DNA of 64,000 nt from Streptomyces sp. NBC_01716. GTDB lineage: Bacteria; Actinomycetota; Actinomycetes; Streptomycetales; Streptomycetaceae. The notes below the pieces were generated by a model. It had not been told where the DNA came from. It saw only the letters and a list, made by a program, of their open reading frames with translations, and did not search any database. The stretch is from assembly GCF_036248275.1 (NCBI RefSeq), contig NZ_CP109181.1, positions 8,060,001 through 8,124,000 of the forward strand, written 5' to 3'. Positions 1-7,600 of this stretch are shown piece after piece. Within the stretch, counting starts at the first letter, position 1. Each line of letters opens with the position of its first letter. The translations under genes were made by a program, and so were the position numbers.

Positions 1-697
1 TGTGGACGGTCTGCTGTCCGAGCTGGACGAGTACGCGGTCGAGCAGGCGCTGCGGATCGCGGGTGAGCACGATGGTGACGCGGAGGTCACCGTGCTGACG
101 GTGGGTCCCGAGGACGCGAAGGACGCGCTGCGCAAGGCGCTGTCGATGGGGGCGGACAAGGCGGTCCACGTCGAGGACGACGATCTGCACGGCACGGACG
201 CGCTCGGCACGTCGCTGGTTCTGGCGAAGGCGGTCGAGAAGACCGGTTACGACCTGGTGATCTGTGGCATGGCCTCCACCGACGGCACGATGGGCGTCCT
301 GCCCGCGATGCTCTCGGAGCGGCTGGGTGTGCCGCAGGTGACGCTGCTGTCCGAGGTGTCGGTCGACGGCTCCACCGTGAAGGGTCGCCGTGACGGTGAC
401 GCGGCGACCGAGCAGCTCGAAGCCTCCCTGCCGGCCGTCGTGTCGGTTACCGATCAGTCGGGCGAGGCGCGCTACCCCTCGTTCAAGGGGATCATGGCGG
501 CGAAGAAGAAGCCGGTTCAGTCCCTGGACCTGGGGGACCTGGAGATCGAGGCCGGGGACGTCGGTCTCGAAGGCGCGTGGACGGCCGTCGACTCCGCCAC
601 GGAACGCCCGGCACGCACGGCGGGCACGATCGTCAACGACGAGGGCAAGGGCGGCGACCAGCTGGCCGAGTACCTCGTCAGCCAGAAGTTCATCTGA
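1..697 (+). CDS. etfB: Electron transfer flavoprotein beta subunit (5' end outside window)
   Basis: Beta subunit of the heterodimeric FAD/AMP electron transfer flavoprotein, which passes electrons from acyl-CoA and related dehydrogenases to ETF:quinone oxidoreductase. The reading frame is open to the left edge and begins in the conserved LDEYAVEQALRI segment, so roughly the first 30 residues are missing. Visible family features are the nucleotide-binding core with CGMASTDGTMG, VLPAMLSERLGVPQVT and YPSFKGIMAAKKKP, and the C-terminal extension that wraps the alpha subunit. The GTG at position 2 is internal and not the real start. etfA follows after 73 nt on the same strand and both share the terminator after etfA. 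Confidence 0.95.
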   Translation, partial: VDGLLSELDEYAVEQALRIAGEHDGDAEVTVLTVGPEDAKDALRKALSMGADKAVHVEDDDLHGTDALGTSLVLAKAVEKTGYDLVICGMASTDGTMGVLPAMLSERLGVPQVTLLSEVSVDGSTVKGRRDGDAATEQLEASLPAVVSVTDQSGEARYPSFKGIMAAKKKPVQSLDLGDLEIEAGDVGLEGAWTAVDSATERPARTAGTIVNDEGKGGDQLAEYLVSQKFI

Positions 698-770
698 CGG
701 GTGCGGTCCACCGCCCCTCTCGCCGGTCCCGGTTCCTTCACGCACACGCATTCGCAGGAGATCCATTCCC

Positions 771-1733
771 ATGGCTGAAGTTCTCGTCTATGTCGATCAT
801 GTGGACGGTGCCGTCCGCAAGCCCACCCTGGAGCTGCTGACGCTGGCCCGCCGTCTCGGTGACCCGGTCGCCGTCGCGCTGGGGAACGGCGCGGCGGACA
901 CCGCCTCCACACTGGCGGAGCACGGCGCGGTGAAGGTCCTGACCGCCGACGCCGCCGAGTTCGCCGACTACCTCGTCGTCCCGAAGGTCGACGCCCTCCA
1001 GGCCGCGTACGCGCAGGTGTCCCCGGCCGCCGTCCTCGTCCCCTCCTCCGCCGAGGGCAAGGAGATCGCGGCCCGCCTCGCGGTGCGGGTCGGGTCGGGC
1101 ATCGTCACCGACGCGATCGACCTGGAGGCCGGTGACGGGGGTCCGGTGGCGACGCAGTCGGTGTTCGCCGCCGCCTACACCACCAAGTCCCGTATCACCA
1201 GGGGCACTCCGGTCATCACCGTGAAGCCCAACTCGGCCCCTGTCGAGCCGGCCCCGGCCGCGGGCACCGTCGAGGAGCTGGCTGTCACCTTCTGTGAGGG
1301 GGCCACCGGTACGAAGGTCGTCGCCCGTACGCCGCGTGAGTCGACCGGCCGTCCCGAGCTGACCGAGGCCGCGATCGTGGTCTCCGGCGGACGTGGTGTC
1401 AACGGCGCGGAGAACTTCGCGATCATCGAGGCGCTGGCGGACTCCCTCGGCGCGGCCGTGGGTGCTTCGCGTGCCGCTGTGGACGCGGGCTGGTACCCGC
1501 ACTCCAACCAGGTCGGCCAGACCGGCAAGTCCGTCTCCCCGCAGCTCTACATCGCCTCCGGCATCTCCGGTGCGATCCAGCACCGGGCGGGCATGCAGAC
1601 CTCGAAGACGATCGTCGCGGTCAACAAGGACGCCGAAGCGCCCATCTTCGACCTCGTCGACTACGGAATCGTCGGCGACCTCTTCCAGGTCGTCCCGCAA
1701 CTCACCGAAGCCATCAAGGCACGCAAGGGCTGA
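771..1733 (+). CDS. etfA: Electron transfer flavoprotein alpha subunit
   Basis: Alpha subunit of ETF, 320 aa, the usual length. The N-terminal half is the variable domain (MAEVLVYVDHVDGAVRK start). The C-terminal FAD-binding half, from about residue 200, carries GGRGVNGAENF, the DAGWYPHSNQVGQTGKSVSP stretch and YIASGISGAIQHRAGM, all characteristic of the FAD pocket. The ATG at 771 is preceded by AGGAG at 757-761 with a 9-nt spacer and is chosen over the much longer upstream frame, which reads through etfB out of frame. It forms an operon with etfB. Confidence 0.97.
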   Translation: MAEVLVYVDHVDGAVRKPTLELLTLARRLGDPVAVALGNGAADTASTLAEHGAVKVLTADAAEFADYLVVPKVDALQAAYAQVSPAAVLVPSSAEGKEIAARLAVRVGSGIVTDAIDLEAGDGGPVATQSVFAAAYTTKSRITRGTPVITVKPNSAPVEPAPAAGTVEELAVTFCEGATGTKVVARTPRESTGRPELTEAAIVVSGGRGVNGAENFAIIEALADSLGAAVGASRAAVDAGWYPHSNQVGQTGKSVSPQLYIASGISGAIQHRAGMQTSKTIVAVNKDAEAPIFDLVDYGIVGDLFQVVPQLTEAIKARKG

Positions 1734-1765
1734 GCCGAGGACGGCTCGTACGTTCCGGAGGCACA

Positions 1766-1804
1766 CAGGGGCCGCGCGGTGGGTGATCCACCGCGCGGCC
1801 CCTG
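1766..1804 (+). terminator. Strong hairpin terminator after etfBA
   Basis: A perfect 17-bp inverted repeat, left arm 1766-1782 (CAGGGGCCGCGCGGTGG) and right arm 1788-1804, with a 5-nt loop GTGAT. It lies 32 nt after the etfA stop. There is no U-tract, as is usual for high-GC actinomycete terminators. Confidence 0.85.
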
Positions 1805-1844
1805 CGCGCCGCGCACTCGCTTACCGGCTCGTCCCGGGCGACCA

Positions 1845-1873
1845 TTGACGCAGCCCGGATCGGGAGATTAACT
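1845..1873 (+). promoter_or_regulatory. Candidate promoter of the DUF6986 gene
   Basis: TTGACG (1845-1850), a 17-nt spacer, then TTAACT (1868-1873). This is a good -35 with a moderate -10. The predicted transcription start (about 1880) lies just before the palindrome at 1893-1907, which would place that palindrome in a repressor position. Confidence 0.5.
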
Positions 1874-1892
1874 TCACCATGCGGATGATGAA

Positions 1893-1907
1893 TTCCGTAT
1901 AGCGGAA
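1893..1907. promoter_or_regulatory. Palindromic operator, IclR-type
   Basis: TTCCGTATAGCGGAA: perfect 5-bp arms TTCCG/CGGAA around TATAG. It sits between the candidate -10 and the ribosome-binding site of the DUF6986 gene. The spacing and sequence resemble operators of IclR-family repressors such as those controlling allantoin/glyoxylate genes. No IclR gene is present in the window, so the regulator assignment is inference. Confidence 0.5.
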
Positions 1908-1936
1908 AACTCAACGCGGTGCATGGAGGCGTGGGA

Positions 1937-3241
1937 ATGGGTCAGGGCCAGCAGGAGAAGGTCGCGACGAGCCTCGCGGACGCGGTCGGGGCGAGCATCG
2001 GCGCCTCGCTCGCACCGGTCGACGCGGAACTCGCCCGCCGCTACCCGGGAGACCCCGGCACCCGCCAGCCCGTGCACACCGTCTATGTCCCCGCCGACGC
2101 CTTCGACGCGGGCACCGTCCGTTCCTGGGGCGACCAGGCCCTCGCCGCCCTCGACGAACACGCCCCCGACGCCGCCTCCTTGGCCCGCGCCCTCGGCCTC
2201 TCGGACGAACTGGCCGGTCCGGTGTACGAGCGGGTGCGGGCCAAGCTGGAGCGCGAGCCCGTCGAGGACCTGCGGATCGACTTCGAGGACGGCTACGGGG
2301 CGCACTCCGACGAGGAGGAGGACATCGCCGCCGCGCGAGCCGCGCGCCTCGTCCACCAGGCGTACGAGGACGGCACCGCCGCCCCGTACATGGGCATCAG
2401 GATGAAGTGCCTGGAGGCGTCCGTACGGGACCGGGCCATCCGGACCCTCGACATCTTCCTCAGCGGACTGATGGAGGCCGGCGGCCTTCCCGAAGGGCTC
2501 GTCCTCACCCTGCCGAAGGTCACCTATCCCGAACAGGTCACCGCGATGGCCCGGTTGGCGGCGGAGTTCGAGAAGGCGCGCGGGCTGCGGCCCGGCCGGA
2601 TCGGCTTCGAGATCCAGATCGAGACCAGCCAGTCCATCCTCGCCGCCGACGGCACCGCAGCCGTCGCCCGGATGATCGTCGCCGCGGACGGCCGTGCCAC
2701 CGGACTGCACTACGGCACCTTCGACTACAGCGCCTGCGTCGGGGTCAGCGCCGCCTACCAGTCCAGCGACCACCCGGCCGCCGACCACGCCAAGGCCGTC
2801 ATGCAGGTCGCCGCCGCAGGCACCGGCGTACGGGTCTGCGACGGCTCCACCAACGTCCTGCCCGTCGGCCCCACCAGCCAGGTCCACGAGGCCTGGCGCC
2901 TTCACCACGGGCTCACCCGCCGCGCCCTCGCCCGCGCCTACTACCAGGGCTGGGACATGCACCCCGGCCATCTGCCCACGCGCTACGCCGCGGTCTACGC
3001 CTTCTACCGCGAGGGCCTGGAGCCCGCCGCCGCGCGACTCGCCGCGTACGTGGCGAAGGCCGGGGGCGACGTGATGGACGAGCCGGCCACCGCCAAGGCT
3101 CTCAGCGGCTACCTCCTGCGCGGACTCGACTGCGGAGCCCTCGACGCCGACGAGGTCACCGGCCTCACCGGCCTCACCCGCGCCGGTCTGGAAGGCTTCG
3201 CGACCCCGCGCCGCGCGGCCCTCACGGTCTCCGCCCCCTGA
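1937..3241 (+). CDS. DUF6986 family aldolase/citrate-lyase-like protein
   Basis: 434-aa cytoplasmic protein of the DUF6986 group, distantly related to the HpcH/HpaI aldolase/citrate lyase (PEP-binding TIM barrel) superfamily. Barrel features include DLRIDFEDGYG (about residue 108), LTLPKV and FEIQIETSQSI (a metal/substrate Glu), and GLHYGTFDYSA. Substrate unknown; related Streptomyces genes often lie near glyoxylate or allantoin genes, which the IclR-type palindrome upstream would fit. ATG 1937 is preferred over the upstream GTG 1919 because GGAGG (1925-1929) lies 7 nt before it. Monocistronic in this window. Confidence 0.85.
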   Translation: MGQGQQEKVATSLADAVGASIGASLAPVDAELARRYPGDPGTRQPVHTVYVPADAFDAGTVRSWGDQALAALDEHAPDAASLARALGLSDELAGPVYERVRAKLEREPVEDLRIDFEDGYGAHSDEEEDIAAARAARLVHQAYEDGTAAPYMGIRMKCLEASVRDRAIRTLDIFLSGLMEAGGLPEGLVLTLPKVTYPEQVTAMARLAAEFEKARGLRPGRIGFEIQIETSQSILAADGTAAVARMIVAADGRATGLHYGTFDYSACVGVSAAYQSSDHPAADHAKAVMQVAAAGTGVRVCDGSTNVLPVGPTSQVHEAWRLHHGLTRRALARAYYQGWDMHPGHLPTRYAAVYAFYREGLEPAAARLAAYVAKAGGDVMDEPATAKALSGYLLRGLDCGALDADEVTGLTGLTRAGLEGFATPRRAALTVSAP

Positions 3242-3297
3242 CCCGGGCCCGCTGCCCCCGCGCACACCGGCCTGTCCCACCTGAAACTGCCGCCCCT

Positions 3298-3303
3298 TAG
3301 GCT
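3298..3303 (+). promoter_or_regulatory. -10-like box upstream of Ser/Thr kinase
   Basis: TAGGCT, a good Streptomyces-type -10 hexamer about 95 nt before the kinase start. No convincing -35 at 17-18 nt. Confidence 0.35.
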
Positions 3304-3397
3304 GTCGTCCACCCCGACGAGGACCGCGACCACGGTCCCGTACGGGTGACCGGAACCAGCGACGTGCGACAGCAACACGCGAGGCAAGGGGCAAGTG

Positions 3398-5188
3398 GTG
3401 TCTACGGGGGAATACGGCCGCGGCGAGGAAGCGGGCAGACTGCTCGCCGGCCGCTATCGGGTGCTCGCCCAACTGGGGCGGGGCGGCATGGGTGTTGTGT
3501 GGCGCGCCATGGACGAGGTGCTCGGCCGCGAGGTCGCCGTCAAGGAACTGCGTACCTATACCGATGCCGGCGGGTCCGAACTCGCCGACCTGCGCGTACG
3601 GATGCGGCGCGAGGCACGTGCCGCCGCCCGGATCAAGCACCCCGGTGTGGTGGCCGTCCACGACGTCGCCGACGAGGGTGGCCGTCCCGTCATCGTCATG
3701 GAGCTGATCGACGGCCCCTCGCTCGACGATGTCCTCACCCGGCACGGTGTGATGGACCCGCGCGAGGCGGCCCGTATCGGCGCCAAGGTGATGGAGGCGC
3801 TCGGCGCCGCCCACCGCGCCGGCGTGCTGCACCGCGACGTCAAGCCCGGCAATGTGCTGCTGGAGGCGGGCGGGCGCGTGGTCCTCACCGACTTCGGCAT
3901 CGCCGCGATGGACGATCCCGGCGACGGCTCCAGCACCCACCTCACCCGCAGCGGTGAACTCGTCGGCTCGCTCGACTACTTGGCGCCCGAGCGCGCCCAG
4001 GGCCAGGAGCCGGGACCGGCGTCCGACGTCTGGGCGCTCGGCGCGACGCTGTACGCCGCCGTCGAGGGCAACTCGCCCTTCCGCCGTACGTCGACCTGGT
4101 CGACGCTCACCGCGATCGTGGTCGACCCGCTGCCCGAGGCCCGGCGCGCGGGCCCTCTCGGCGCCGTACTCCAGCAGCTGATGCACAAGGACCCGGCGCT
4201 GCGGCCGGACGCGGAGACGGCGGCGCGGCTGCTCGCGGCGGTCGCGGGCGACAGCGGTGCGATCACCGCGCCGATCGGACTGGGGGAGCACGGCGCCGCT
4301 CCCGCCCATGCGCCCCGGGTGCCGACCGAGATCAACCCGGTGCCGCACCGCCCGGAGGGGTTCGGCCCACCCCCAACGGCGGGTCCCTCGGCCGCACCGT
4401 CCGGCCCGTCCGGCCCGTCCGGCCCCTCCGTCACCTCCGTCACCTCCGTCACCTCCCGGCACCGTGCCGTCCCAGCCGACGGCCCCGGCGGACGGCGAGC
4501 CAAGAAGTCGCGCATGCTCGTCGCCGCCGGAGTCGCGGCCGTCCTGCTCGCCGGAGGCGGCGTGACGTACGTGCTCGTCGACCGCGGCGGCTCCACCGCC
4601 GGCGAGAACGTGGCCGGGGACGGGCCGACGGAGCCGGACGAGGGCCCCGACGGCCGGGTCCTCGACCCGGGCGCCGCCACGTCCGGCGACAAGAGCCCGA
4701 GCGCGAAGCCGAAGGAGCAGGGCGACAAGGCGTCGAAGCCCCCGAAGGACGACAAGAAGTCGCCCGCGCCCGGCGGCGGCACCGACGACTCGGATCCGGA
4801 CGGCAAGGGCAAGGGCGACGCCGAGGCCGACACCGACGGCGGACGTCCGGGATCCGGCGGCGAGAGCACGGGCGGTGGCGGAGGCGGTACGGACCCTGAC
4901 CCGGCGCCGGTGTGCCACCCGATCGGCGGCGGCAAGTACAACTGCCAGGTCTGGCGCCAGGCCAACTCGTACACCGCGGACGGCGCCCAGGCCGGCGTGC
5001 TCAACGCGGGCACCAACTACTTCTACTGCCAGCGGAATCTGGGCCGCCGTGAGACGTCAGGACAGTGGACCAACATCTGGTGGGCCAAGACCGACGACGA
5101 CAACGGCAATACGAACGTCTTCGTCAGCGACGTCTACATCTCGGGCGGCGACAACGACCAGCCGCTGCCGGGCCTACCGGTCTGCTGA
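3398..5188 (+). CDS. Membrane-anchored serine/threonine protein kinase (PASTA-less PknB type)
   Basis: 596-aa Hanks-type kinase. Residues 20-285 are the catalytic domain: glycine loop LGRGGMG (26-32), Lys49, catalytic HRDVKPGN (145-152), DFG (165-167), activation loop with a run of Thr/Ser, then APER. A Pro/Ser-rich linker leads to one membrane helix (about 372-393) and a charged extracellular linker. It ends in a roughly 90-residue domain with four cysteines, apparently disulphide-bonded, instead of PASTA repeats. This external domain is probably the sensor; its ligand is unknown. GTG 3398 is chosen over GTG 3395 because AAGGGG (3386-3391) then has a 6-nt spacer. The 3' end overlaps the convergent LacI gene by 15 bp. 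Confidence 0.92.
   Translation: MSTGEYGRGEEAGRLLAGRYRVLAQLGRGGMGVVWRAMDEVLGREVAVKELRTYTDAGGSELADLRVRMRREARAAARIKHPGVVAVHDVADEGGRPVIVMELIDGPSLDDVLTRHGVMDPREAARIGAKVMEALGAAHRAGVLHRDVKPGNVLLEAGGRVVLTDFGIAAMDDPGDGSSTHLTRSGELVGSLDYLAPERAQGQEPGPASDVWALGATLYAAVEGNSPFRRTSTWSTLTAIVVDPLPEARRAGPLGAVLQQLMHKDPALRPDAETAARLLAAVAGDSGAITAPIGLGEHGAAPAHAPRVPTEINPVPHRPEGFGPPPTAGPSAAPSGPSGPSGPSVTSVTSVTSRHRAVPADGPGGRRAKKSRMLVAAGVAAVLLAGGGVTYVLVDRGGSTAGENVAGDGPTEPDEGPDGRVLDPGAATSGDKSPSAKPKEQGDKASKPPKDDKKSPAPGGGTDDSDPDGKGKGDAEADTDGGRPGSGGESTGGGGGGTDPDPAPVCHPIGGGKYNCQVWRQANSYTADGAQAGVLNAGTNYFYCQRNLGRRETSGQWTNIWWAKTDDDNGNTNVFVSDVYISGGDNDQPLPGLPVC
4397..4456 (+). repeat. In-frame codon repeat in kinase linker
   Basis: Twenty codons encoding PSG repeated and then VTS repeated three times (units CCGTCCGGC and GTCACCTCC). 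Such tandem 9-mers can expand or contract and change linker length without a frameshift. Confidence 0.7.
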
Positions 5189-6217
5189 CGGCGGCAGCTC
5201 GCCCGAGCCGCGCGCGATCAGCCTGGTCGGCACCACCACCTGGTTCGGGGCATCGGCCGCCCCGTCCAGCCGGCGGAAGAGCCGCTCCGCCGCCGTACGC
5301 CCGAGGGTGGCGGCGTCCTGCGCGATGACGGTGACCCCGGGGTCCAGCAGGTCGGCCAGCTCGATGTCGTCGAAGCCGACGAGGGCGACAGGCCGCTCGT
5401 GCGCGGCGAGCGCCCTTACGACCGTGACGGTGACACGGTTGTTGCCGGTGAGGATCGCCGTGACCGGCTCGGGGGCCTTCAGTATCGACACGACGGCGTC
5501 GTGCACCCGCTCAGGAACTGTCGTGCCCAGCGACACCCACGAGTCGTCCACGGGCAGTCCGGCCTCCGCCATCGCGGCCCGGTAGCCGCGCAGGCGCTCC
5601 ACCGCCGTGTGGATCCGGGGCTGGTCACCGATGAAGCCGATCCGGCGGTGGCCGTGCGCGACCAGATGGGCGGTGCCCGAGCGCGCGCCGCCGAAGCTGT
5701 CGGAGAGCACGGCGTCCGCGTTGATCTTCCCCGCGGGCCGGTCGACGAAGACCGTCGCGACCCCGGCCTTGATCTCCGGCTCCAGATAACGGTGGTCGTG
5801 ACCCGCGGGAATGATGATCAGGCCGTCCACGCGGCGCGCGCAGAGGGCGAGCACCAGCTCCTGCTCGCGGTCCGGGTCCTCGGCGCTCGACCCGTTGATC
5901 AGCAGCGCGCCGTGGGCGCGGGCGACCTCCTCGACCGCGCGGTTCAGCGGGCCGTAGAACGGGTCGGCGAGATCCTCCAGCACCAGACCGATGCTGGCGG
6001 TACGGCCCTTGCGCAGCACGCGCGCCGAGTCGTTGCGCCGGAAGCCCAGCGCGTCGATGGCCTCCTGGACGCGCCGCTCGGTGTCCGGCGTCACGCCGGG
6101 CTCCGCGTTGACCACTCGGGACACCGTCTTGAGCCCGACACCGGCCCGCGCTGCCACATCTTTCATGGTGGGCCGATTACCGTAGCGGGGCTCGGAGTGA
6201 CGGTTGGTGTCGGCCAC
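5174..6217 (-). CDS. LacI family transcriptional regulator
   Basis: 347-aa LacI/GalR repressor. The N-terminal helix-turn-helix is TMKDVAARAGVGLKTVSRVVN (about residues 18-38) with the hinge-helix region NDSARVLRKGRT, followed by a periplasmic-binding-protein-like effector domain (SIGLVLEDLADPFYG, DGLIIIPAG, GFDDIELADLLDPGVTVI). GTG 6217 is preferred over the ATG at 6271: the shorter form matches family length, and the longer one would place the palindrome at 6280-6291 over its own start. It is divergent from the ROK kinase gene and probably controls that gene and the downstream sugar transporter. Confidence 0.92.
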   Translation of the reverse strand: MADTNRHSEPRYGNRPTMKDVAARAGVGLKTVSRVVNAEPGVTPDTERRVQEAIDALGFRRNDSARVLRKGRTASIGLVLEDLADPFYGPLNRAVEEVARAHGALLINGSSAEDPDREQELVLALCARRVDGLIIIPAGHDHRYLEPEIKAGVATVFVDRPAGKINADAVLSDSFGGARSGTAHLVAHGHRRIGFIGDQPRIHTAVERLRGYRAAMAEAGLPVDDSWVSLGTTVPERVHDAVVSILKAPEPVTAILTGNNRVTVTVVRALAAHERPVALVGFDDIELADLLDPGVTVIAQDAATLGRTAAERLFRRLDGAADAPNQVVVPTRLIARGSGELPPSADR

Positions 6218-6279
6218 TGTGCGCTGTCCTGTCGTCGTTCGGTTGCGTTCAAGACTTGTGGCGTTGAGCATAGGCCCTG

Positions 6280-6291
6280 GACAACGTTGTC
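6280..6291. promoter_or_regulatory. LacI-type operator between LacI gene and ROK kinase
   Basis: GACAACGTTGTC, a perfect 12-bp palindrome with the central CG step typical of LacI/GalR operators. It lies in the divergent interval, so the adjacent LacI protein is the obvious candidate ligand and could control both directions. Confidence 0.7.
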
Positions 6292-6389
6292 AGGTGAATG
6301 GAGACTGTTCCATGAACCCGCAGGTCCCCCGCGCGTCCCCACCACCCCCGCCCGCGGGGACCCTCTCGTCCACTGGAGAACCCACACAG

Positions 6390-7373
6390 ATGCATACCGA
6401 GCTAGTCGCCGCTCTCGACATCGGCGGCACCAAGATCGCCGGCGCGTTGGTGGACGGTGACGGGAGGATCCTCGTACGGTCCCGGCGGCCGACCCCGGCG
6501 GCCGAGGACGGTGAGTCGGTGATGCGCGCGGTGACGGAGGTGCTGGAAGAGATCGGCGCGTCCCCGCTCTGGGCGCGTGCGACAGCTGTCGGTATCGGCA
6601 GCGCGGGCCCCGTGGACGCGGCGGCCGGCACGGTCAGCCCGGTGAACGTCCCCGGCTGGCGCGGCTTCCCCCTGGTCGAGCGCGTCCGGCGGGCCACCGG
6701 CGGACTGCCGGTGACACTCGTGGGTGACGGCGTCGCCATGACGGCGGCCGAGCACTGGCAGGGCGCGGCTCGCGGCTACGACAACGCCCTGTGCATGGTG
6801 GTCTCCACCGGTGTCGGCGGCGGTCTGGTGCTCGGCGGCAAGCTCCACCCCGGCCCCTCCGGGAACGCTGGCCATATCGGCCACATCAGTGTGGATCTCG
6901 ACGGTGATCTCTGCCCATGCGGCGGACGCGGCTGCGTCGAACGCATCGCCAGCGGCCCCAACATCGCCCGTCGCGCCCTGGAGGGCGGCTGGCGCCCCGG
7001 TCCGGACGGTGACACCTCGGCGGCGGCCGTCGCCGCTGCGGCGCGCGCGGGCGACGCGGTCGCCATCGCCTCCTTCGAACGGGCCGCGCAGGCACTGGCC
7101 GCCGGGATCGCGGCGACGGCGACGCTCGCGGACATCGGGATCGCGGTCGTCGGCGGGGGAGTGGCGAACGCGGGCGATGTGCTCTTCCTGCCGCTGCGCC
7201 GTTCGCTGCGCGAGTACGCGACGCTCTCGTTCGTCCAGAACCTCACCGTGGCACCGGCGTTGACCGGTACGAACGCGGGTCTCGTGGGCGCCGCGGCGGC
7301 GGCGTCGCTGGGGCGCGGGCCCGCCGCTTCGAGCGACAACAACTCGGCGATGACCGCCCCGACAAGTCTCTGA
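6390..7373 (+). CDS. ROK family sugar kinase (glucokinase-like)
   Basis: 327-aa ROK protein without a DNA-binding domain, hence a sugar kinase rather than a NagC-type repressor. The ATP phosphate loop LDIGGTK is at residues 9-15, followed by AGPVD, the catalytic-base region LVGDGVAMTAAEH, and the ROK zinc motif CPCGGRGC (Cys175, 177, 182) after GHIGHISVD. ATG 6390 (GGAGAA at 6375-6380) puts the phosphate loop at the usual distance from the N terminus; a longer ATG at 6312 would add a proline-rich tail. It probably phosphorylates the sugar imported by the transporter encoded next. Confidence 0.9.
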   Translation: MHTELVAALDIGGTKIAGALVDGDGRILVRSRRPTPAAEDGESVMRAVTEVLEEIGASPLWARATAVGIGSAGPVDAAAGTVSPVNVPGWRGFPLVERVRRATGGLPVTLVGDGVAMTAAEHWQGAARGYDNALCMVVSTGVGGGLVLGGKLHPGPSGNAGHIGHISVDLDGDLCPCGGRGCVERIASGPNIARRALEGGWRPGPDGDTSAAAVAAAARAGDAVAIASFERAAQALAAGIAATATLADIGIAVVGGGVANAGDVLFLPLRRSLREYATLSFVQNLTVAPALTGTNAGLVGAAAAASLGRGPAASSDNNSAMTAPTSL

Positions 7374-7392
7374 CGGTCGCCGGATGGAGAGT

Positions 7393-7405
7393 TGACGGGC
7401 CGTCA
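7393..7405. promoter_or_regulatory. Palindrome TGACGG-G-CCGTCA after ROK gene
   Basis: A perfect 6-bp-arm palindrome 20 nt after the ROK stop. It could be a short terminator or an operator for the following transporter operon; the sequence alone does not decide. TTGACG at 7523-7528 is a possible -35 for the transporter operon. Confidence 0.35.
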
Positions 7406-7600
7406 GATCTCGCTGCCCGTACCGGTCTTCGCGAATGTGTCATTGCGCGCGTTTGCGGTAGAGCCTGTTCGGCTCTGTTGGAAGAGACCGGGTAACGGTT
7501 GTTCGATATCCCGTCAGAACCCTTGACGACTCCCTCTCAGGGGAGTGAGATCCAACCCTCGCGTTCGGTTGTGTTGGGTCGCACCCCTGAGGAGGGGGAC

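Noticed and set aside
1874..4918. A 1014-codon open frame on the minus strand
   Set aside because: It lies antisense to the DUF6986 gene and the kinase; its composition is the low-complexity Gly/Arg/Val translation expected of a GC-rich shadow frame, with no domain and no ribosome-binding site.
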